Source: Sphingomonadales bacterium (GTDB lineage Bacteria > Pseudomonadota > Alphaproteobacteria > Sphingomonadales > Sphingomonadaceae). From it: a stretch of 10,495 nucleotides of DNA. The position numbers were made by a program, and so were the translations under genes. Numbering within the stretch: the first letter of the stretch is position 1; each line of letters begins with the position of its first letter. A model generated the notes under the pieces. It was not told the DNA's origin, did not search any database, and was given only the letters and a program-made list of their open reading frames with translations. This document shows, piece after piece, positions 6,844 through 10,495 of this stretch. Where the stretch lies: the NCBI GenBank assembly GCA_025360285.1, contig JANYCM010000289.1:1-10495 (forward strand), read 5' to 3'.

Positions 6844-7135
6844 CGACAATTTTCGTACTGAAGCCGCCTTCGACCTGATCGCCATCTTCCGGCACGGCGC
6901 CGAGGAATGCGGTGTCGCCGTGGCGCTCGATTGGCGCGGCGGTCTTGATCAAATCCTCGGCCGGCTGCAGGAGTTTCCCGCCATCGGCCGGCCTCGCCCG
7001 GACCTGGCGGCCGGGCTGCGCAGTTGGTCGTATCGAAGCCACATCATGTTTTATGTCGCCGACGACGATATGTTGACCATCGCCCGCGTCCTGCACCAAC
7101 GCATGGACCCTGATCGACACGGCCTCGGCGGCTGA
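6836..7135 (+). CDS. ParE-like type II toxin (RelE/ParE superfamily)
   Basis: A 99-residue protein of the RelE/ParE superfamily. ParE toxins act on DNA gyrase, RelE toxins on ribosome-bound mRNA; the sequence looks closer to ParE. It has two N-terminal helices (about 5-45), then LQEFPAIGRPRPDLAAGLRSW (44-64) and the strands SYRSHIMFYVADDDMLTIARVLHQRMD (64-90), the usual end of ParE with the V-L-H-x-R-x-D motif. The frame has no ATG near its beginning; TTG at 6836 is the only sensible start, overlapping the antitoxin end by eight bases. No good ribosome binding site is seen, so translation probably depends on coupling, which keeps toxin below antitoxin. The actual target is not shown by sequence. 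Confidence 0.85.
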   Translation: MLDDNFRTEAAFDLIAIFRHGAEECGVAVALDWRGGLDQILGRLQEFPAIGRPRPDLAAGLRSWSYRSHIMFYVADDDMLTIARVLHQRMDPDRHGLGG

Positions 7136-7450
7136 CGGCGGGCATCGTCATGGTCCATTCCGCCCTCCCCAAATCCATCAAAAGTCCCAAAAGTCACACC
7201 GATCCCGGGTGCGGGACTTTTGCGCCCTTGCGGCGCGAATCCTGAAGATATCCAACAATTTCAAAGAGCTGATTACGCGCAGAGTGTGACACAAAACCGC
7301 TGTGTAGGACAGCGCCAAATTCAGGAGGCGCGGGCGTTGGAGCCAGGGCCTGCGTCGGCCGGGGCGGGTGAAAGCGGGGCCGTTGGCGGGGGTGCCAGGG
7401 TGTTGGGGGAGATTTTTGCCTGAGGCGGCGGGCTTTGCCACGCTCATATC
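7136..7450. other. Stretch without a recognised gene, with several hairpins
   Basis: No gene with a credible start and ribosome binding site was found between the toxin stop codon and the first composite repeat. Three inverted repeats follow each other: 7179-7188 with 7213-7222, GCGCC/GGCGC at 7222-7226 and 7232-7236, and CGCTGT/ACAGCG at 7298-7303 and 7309-7314. The part from about 7238 to 7296 is less GC-rich than its surroundings. From 7335 to 7435 the plus strand is very G-rich. On the minus strand a long frame runs through here into the repeat, but it has no gene-like features. It may be a structured RNA, an intergenic repeat or a decayed insertion; I cannot decide from this window. Confidence 0.5.
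7179..7222. terminator. Hairpin after the toxin gene, possible bidirectional terminator
   Basis: CAAAAGTCCC (7179-7188) is the perfect complement of GGGACTTTTG (7213-7222), with 24 bases between that include a smaller CACC/GGTG stem. The A-run, GC core and T-run order is that of a two-way rho-independent terminator. It lies 43 bases after the toxin stop codon. The large loop and short GC core make the terminator role uncertain; it may instead belong to the structured element described for 7136-7450. Confidence 0.4.
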
Positions 7451-7617
7451 TCCCTCTCCCGCCTGCGAGAGAGGCGACTCGCGCGGCGTCGCGAAGGCGA
7501 CCTTCGTCGCAGGCGCGGCGGGTGAGGATGTACCCAAGCGTCGAAGCAAGAAAAACACCCTCACCCGGGCCGCTCAAGAGCGCGTCTCTCGCCTCTCCCG
7601 CAGGCGGGAGAGGGGCC
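7451..7617. repeat. Composite palindromic repeat, copy A
   Basis: About 167 bp built from nested inverted repeats. The outer parts are CCCTCTCCCGC-type stems: 7452-7475 on the left, and CCTCTCCCGC/GCGGGAGAGG at 7592-7613 on the right. The inner parts are GGGTGAGG (7520-7527) and CCTCACCC (7559-7566), which can pair. The core 7520-7572 matches the second copy at 8048-8100 in 46 of 53 positions by hand count, in the same orientation. It ends at the stop codon of the DUF559 gene. Elements of this CCCTCTCCC/GGGTGAGGG type are, to my recollection, dispersed in many proteobacterial genomes and often lie beside DUF559 genes. Confidence 0.8.
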
Positions 7618-7967
7618 TATGGCGGCGGCAAATGCCCGATAATGTCGCGCAGCACATTGTCCATGTCGGTCAGCACCCGCGCATTCCAGAACCGGATCAC
7701 CGTCCAGCCCCCGGCAACCAGAAAAGCGGTGCGGCGACTGTCGGCGGCTTCGGCCTCTGCATGCTGGGACCCGTCGAGCTCGATCACCAGCCGCGCCGCC
7801 ACACAGGCGAAATCGGCGACGGACGGCCCGATGCTGTGCTGCCGGCGGAACTTGTGGCCCATCAGGCGCCGATCGCGCAGTTGCTGCCACAAGCGCGCCT
7901 CCGCCTCGGGCATGGCCTGGCGCAGCGGGGCGGCATGTGGGCTGACAAGGCGAATGACGCGCGACAT
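7617..7967 (-). CDS. DUF559 family protein, Vsr-like restriction-endonuclease fold
   Basis: A 116-residue protein of the DUF559 family, related in fold to the very-short-patch-repair endonuclease Vsr. The order is typical: an N-terminal helix with MPEAEARLWQQLRDRRL (19-35), then GHKFRRQHSIGPSVADFACV (37-56) containing the first acidic active-site residue D52, then LVIELDGSQH (60-69) with E63 and D65. The end is GGWTVIRFWNARVLTDMDNVL. DNA cleavage has not been shown for most family members, so the nuclease role is inferred from the fold. ATG 7967 has only a weak GGGG before it. The gene is alone between two direct copies of a composite repeat; its stop codon TAG (7617-7619) touches copy A. This points to the gene and repeats having spread or been kept together. 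Confidence 0.88.
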   Translation of the reverse strand: MSRVIRLVSPHAAPLRQAMPEAEARLWQQLRDRRLMGHKFRRQHSIGPSVADFACVAARLVIELDGSQHAEAEAADSRRTAFLVAGGWTVIRFWNARVLTDMDNVLRDIIGHLPPP

Positions 7968-8002
7968 TGCCCCAGTCTAAGCACCGACCGCCGTTCAACA
8001 AC

Positions 8003-8140
8003 CCCCTCTCCCGCCCGCGGGAGAGGCGAGACGCGCGCCAGCGCGCCGGGTGAGGGTGTACCCGCGCGCCGAAACCAGAAGAACACCCTCACCCGGGCCG
8101 GCTGCGCCGTCTCTCGCCTCTTCCGCACGCGGGAGAAGGA
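8003..8140. repeat. Composite palindromic repeat, copy B
   Basis: The second, about 138-bp copy, in the same orientation as copy A. It starts with CCCCTCTCCCGC and its partner GCGGGAGAGG (8003-8026), continues with GGGTGAGGGTGT (8048-8059) pairing with ACACCCTCACCC (8083-8094), and ends with CTCTTCCGC and GCGGGAGAAGG (8117-8139). The right stem is slightly decayed compared with copy A (CTCTTCC for CTCTCCC). The spacer between the outer and inner stems is shorter here than in copy A. The DUF559 gene starts 35 bases to its left. Confidence 0.8.
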
Positions 8141-8149
8141 CTTCGGACG

Positions 8150-8299
8150 TCAAATGCGAAGACTAACGAACCAATTTCCAACGACCTCGATCGCCCTTTT
8201 TTGTAATTTTCCTTCGTTCTGAAGGAATTGGCCCGCCCAACGCATATCGTACTGCCATGTATAAAAAAAGGTCACCGCTGTTGCGTAATTCTGCCTCAT
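8150..8299 (-). CDS. Candidate small gene, 49 residues, unknown
   Basis: A frame of 49 codons plus stop TGA, starting MRQNYATAVTFFYTWQYDMR. It was found by reading the lower-GC gap between repeat copy B and nrdB. GGGAG at about 8304-8308 lies four bases before ATG 8299, a proper ribosome binding site. The product is rich in aromatic residues in its first half (three Trp in all, FFYTW) and basic in the middle (KLQKR), with no signal peptide. GC is about 45% by hand count against well over 60% in neighbours, and codons such as TTA, CTT and AGG are unlike the rest, hinting at foreign origin. It could also be a remnant of a longer gene or chance. No family is recognised. An inverted repeat at 8311-8326 lies just upstream. 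Confidence 0.4.
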   Translation of the reverse strand: MRQNYATAVTFFYTWQYDMRWAGQFLQNEGKLQKRAIEVVGNWFVSLRI

Positions 8300-8310
8300 G
8301 ATGCTCCCAG

Positions 8311-8326
8311 ATATTGCGGGCAATAT
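8311..8326. repeat. 16-bp inverted repeat upstream of the small ORF
   Basis: ATATTGC (8311-8317) and GCAATAT (8320-8326) form a perfect 7-bp inverted repeat with a two-base centre. It lies 11 bases upstream of the 49-codon frame and 78 bases beyond the nrdB stop codon. The tight centre suits a dimeric repressor site better than an RNA hairpin. No T-run follows on either strand, so it is not a convincing terminator. Confidence 0.45.
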
Positions 8327-8404
8327 CCGCTATGGATCCGGAGCCGCCAGGCTACTGTAGTGCGGAAAGCACCGCAGCTTTGAGGTCAGATTTTCCATTC
8401 CCCC

Positions 8405-9460
8405 CTACTCCGCCGCCACCCCCAGCAATCCCCCCTGCCGGTCATCAACCTCATTCGCCGCCGGCCCCTCGCTCAACGCCTTGGCGCCCTTGCGGTTGTC
8501 GAACGCATCCCAGACCTCGTTCCAGTTCCCCTTGGTCGCCGCCTTCGAATATTCCGTCGCGCGGGCTTCGAAGAAGTTCGCGTGTTCCACCCCGTTCAAC
8601 AACGGCGTCAGCCAGGGCAGCGGGTGTTCGTCGATCATGTAGATCGGTTTCATGCCGAGCTGTTTCATCCGCCAGTCGGCGGTGAAGCGGACGTATTTCT
8701 TGATGTCATTGGGGGTCATCCCCGGCACCGGGCCCATTTCGAAGGCGAGATCGACAAAGGCGTCCTCCATCCGCACCGTCTTTTGGCAGACATCGGCGAT
8801 ATCGTCGCGCAGCTTCGACGTCATCACGCCGGTTTCGGCGCAAAAGGCGTGGAACAGCTTGATGATGCCTTCGCAATGCAGCGATTCATCGCGCACGCTC
8901 CAGGTGACGATCTGGCCCATGCCCTTCATCTTGTTGAAGCGCGGAAAATTCATCAGCATGGCAAAGCTGGCGAACAATTGCAGGCCTTCGGTGAAGCCGC
9001 CGAACATGGCCAGCGTGCGGGCGATATCGGCATCGCGGTCCACGCCGAAGCTGCCCATGAAATCATGCTTGTCGCGCATTTCCTTGTAATTGAGAAAGGC
9101 GCTGTATTCGCTTTCGGGCATGCCGATCGTATCGAGCAGATGGCTGTAGGCGGCGATGTGCACCGTTTCCATGTTGCTGAACGCCGCCAGCATCATCTTG
9201 ATTTCGGTCGGTTTGAACACCCGGCCGTATTTTTCATGATAGCAATCCTGCACCTCGACATCGGCCTGGGTGAAGAAGCGGAAAATCTGCGTCAGCAGAT
9301 TGCGTTCATGATCGGTGAGTTTCTGCGCCCAGTCACGGCAATCCTCGCCGAGCGGCACTTCCTCCGGCATCCAGTGGATCTGCTGCTGGCGTTTCCAGAA
9401 ATCATAGGCCCAAGGGTATTCGAAGGGCTTGTAGGCACGCGAGGCTTTCAGGAGCGACAT
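8405..9460 (-). CDS. nrdB: Ribonucleoside-diphosphate reductase, beta (small) subunit
   Basis: NrdB carries the di-iron/tyrosyl radical cofactor with which class I ribonucleotide reductase makes deoxyribonucleotides, together with NrdA. The 351 residues show all metal ligands with the E. coli spacing: D67, E98, H101, E158, E192 and H195. Y105 lies at the radical position (E98+7), which argues for a tyrosyl-radical enzyme rather than a Tyr-less type. W30 and D191 fit the inner part of the radical transfer path. No Tyr occurs after Y304, although E. coli uses a tail Tyr (Y356) in that path; this could be normal for the lineage. ATG 9460 is only three bases after the stop of the upstream gene, and its GGAG ribosome binding site lies inside that gene's last codons. 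nrdA is not in the window. Confidence 0.96.
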   Translation of the reverse strand: MSLLKASRAYKPFEYPWAYDFWKRQQQIHWMPEEVPLGEDCRDWAQKLTDHERNLLTQIFRFFTQADVEVQDCYHEKYGRVFKPTEIKMMLAAFSNMETVHIAAYSHLLDTIGMPESEYSAFLNYKEMRDKHDFMGSFGVDRDADIARTLAMFGGFTEGLQLFASFAMLMNFPRFNKMKGMGQIVTWSVRDESLHCEGIIKLFHAFCAETGVMTSKLRDDIADVCQKTVRMEDAFVDLAFEMGPVPGMTPNDIKKYVRFTADWRMKQLGMKPIYMIDEHPLPWLTPLLNGVEHANFFEARATEYSKAATKGNWNEVWDAFDNRKGAKALSEGPAANEVDDRQGGLLGVAAE

Positions 9461-9463
9461 GAT

Positions 9464-10495
9464 TTAATTCTCCACACCGAGTAAATTGGCTTCAATCTGG
9501 GCCAGCGGCCGGCCGCGCGCCACCTGGGCGGCGACGCCGGCATAGAGCAGGCCTTCGCGCCAGCGCGGCAGCGCGGCGTTGATACTGCGCCGCGAAAAAT
9601 GCCGCGACAGCGGGAACATTTCGGCCTCCGCCCAATCCAGCATGTTGAGGAAGCGCCACAGCCGCGGCAGTTCGGCACGCACGGCGTGGAAATTCACCCG
9701 GCGGCAGATGGCGGCATGGCCGAACATGTTCATCTTCAGGGATTGCAGCAGCACCAGCGCCGGAAATTCGATGCGCTTGTCGAAACTAGCAAAATCCGCC
9801 TCGGCCACGGCGCGCACCGTGCCCAGCCCCAGGTTGACGGCAAAACCATCGGTGCCGCGCGCCGAGCGGGCGACCAGCAGCACGTTATAGGCGACGCGGC
9901 GGCGCAGCACGCCGGGCAGCAGCGCCGACAATTTGCCGACAAAGCCCGTCACCGCCGCCAGCGGCACCGCCACCCGCGCCTCCAACGCCGCCTGGCGCAA
10001 CAATGTTGGCTGCACCCGGGCGCGATATTCGGCGATATGCGCGTCGCGATTGGTAAACCAATCCTTGTCCTGCAGGGCAAAGCCGGTTTCCGGCGACCAA
10101 CTGTCGCCGGGCACCATGATCTCGATTTCGGTGGCAAGGCGCCGTTCGGCGGCAAAGGCGCGGAAATAATCGCGCACCATCACCGGCGTCTGGACGAGGC
10201 GGTTATAGGCGAAGGATTCATCGTGCAGCAGGCAATTGTTGCTGGCGAAGGGGATGGCGTAGCGCGGCTTCACCCGCGCCATGAACAGCGAAAAACTGTG
10301 CAGATAGCGCGTTGCATCATCCTGCATTTCATCGGGTTCGCCAATGACGTGGAAATTGGCATGGGCATTGGCCGAGCTGTGGCTGCGCAGCGCCACATCG
10401 ATTTTGGGGTGCGCCGCCAAAAGCTGATCCAGTGGCCTGCCGGCCAGCTTGGCATCATTGGCGTTGAGGATGGTGACGCCATCCGCCGTGATCAC
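9464..10495 (-). CDS. Putative MBL-fold metallo-hydrolase with C-terminal extension (cut by right edge)
   Basis: The visible 343 codons have no start; the frame runs off the window. The first ~100 residues look like the second half of a metallo-beta-lactamase-fold enzyme of the UlaG/CMP-sialate hydroxylase-like kind. GVTILNANDAKL gives a likely metal-binding Asp (14th visible residue), then IDVALRSHSSANAH, and PRYAIPFASNNCLLHDESF with a possible last ligand His (91st). The remaining ~240 residues form no domain I recognise; they are Arg- and Ala-rich with mostly helical character. The gene ends three bases before nrdB, so the two share a transcript and are probably coupled in translation. The substrate is unknown. 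The MBL call rests on weak motifs and the first metal site (HxHxDH) is outside the window, so I am only moderately sure. Confidence 0.5.
   Translation of the reverse strand: MITADGVTILNANDAKLAGRPLDQLLAAHPKIDVALRSHSSANAHANFHVIGEPDEMQDDATRYLHSFSLFMARVKPRYAIPFASNNCLLHDESFAYNRLVQTPVMVRDYFRAFAAERRLATEIEIMVPGDSWSPETGFALQDKDWFTNRDAHIAEYRARVQPTLLRQAALEARVAVPLAAVTGFVGKLSALLPGVLRRRVAYNVLLVARSARGTDGFAVNLGLGTVRAVAEADFASFDKRIEFPALVLLQSLKMNMFGHAAICRRVNFHAVRAELPRLWRFLNMLDWAEAEMFPLSRHFSRRSINAALPRWREGLLYAGVAAQVARGRPLAQIEANLLGVEN

Noticed and set aside
7178..7577. Two minus-strand frames running through the hairpin region into repeat copy A
   Set aside because: They include repeat sequence and overlap each other, with no recognised domain or good start; more likely a by-product of the repeat and the GC-rich stretch.
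7451..8140. CRISPR-like array
   Set aside because: Only two copies of a 140-167 bp composite palindrome separated by a gene; no short, evenly spaced repeats and no cas genes.
7368..8222. Plus-strand 284-codon frame across the DUF559 gene and both repeats
   Set aside because: It is antisense to a well-supported DUF559 gene and crosses two palindromic repeats; composition is low-complexity and Arg-rich.
8211..8225. CCTTC/GAAGG hairpin as nrdB terminator
   Set aside because: The stem has only five pairs and no T-run follows it in the nrdB direction; it also lies within the candidate small frame.
8163..8258. Minus-strand 31-codon frame (MAVRYALGG...) inside the candidate small gene
   Set aside because: It has no ribosome binding site (T-run just upstream) and the alternative 49-codon frame has one and looks more protein-like.

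Overview
The window is GC-rich, densely packed bacterial chromosome. Gene order (DnaJ-like chaperone, YihY/BrkB membrane protein, fabI, aroC), protein style and codon use suggest an alphaproteobacterium, most likely in the Sphingomonadales. That placement is an inference from recalled gene order and protein similarity, not from a search.

Left part (1-3035, minus strand): a tight co-directional block read right to left. It holds a zinc-finger-less DnaJ-type co-chaperone, a YihY/BrkB-family membrane protein, enoyl-ACP reductase FabI and the N-terminal third of chorismate synthase AroC, which runs off the left edge. Gaps are 31, 13 and 33 bases, so one transcript is likely. A 122-bp divergent region separates it from a plus-strand pair (3158-4920): a secreted S1/P1-type nuclease and a membrane-anchored YpfJ-type zinc metallopeptidase, whose ribosome binding site overlaps the nuclease stop codon. 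This pair converges on a small lipoprotein of unknown function (4932-5477, minus), which has its own good sigma-70-like promoter overlapped by an inverted repeat. Behind it lies a DUF808/YedI-family membrane protein.

Middle part (6467-8404) is the accessory region. It contains a ParD/ParE-type toxin-antitoxin pair preceded by palindromes, and a 480-bp stretch without a recognised gene that has several hairpins. Next is a DUF559 (Vsr-like nuclease fold) gene sandwiched between two direct copies of a composite palindromic repeat. Beyond the right-hand repeat is a 49-codon, lower-GC reading frame with a clear Shine-Dalgarno sequence that I think may be a real small gene.

Right part (8405-10495, minus strand): ribonucleotide reductase small subunit NrdB. 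Three bases upstream ends a partial gene, cut by the right edge, that looks like an MBL-fold metallo-hydrolase. The two are almost certainly cotranscribed; nrdA is not in the window.

No tRNA, rRNA, CRISPR array or transposase was seen. The most unusual material is the repeat-DUF559-repeat unit with its neighbouring small ORF, the hairpin-rich stretch at 7136-7330, and the MBL-nrdB coupling.
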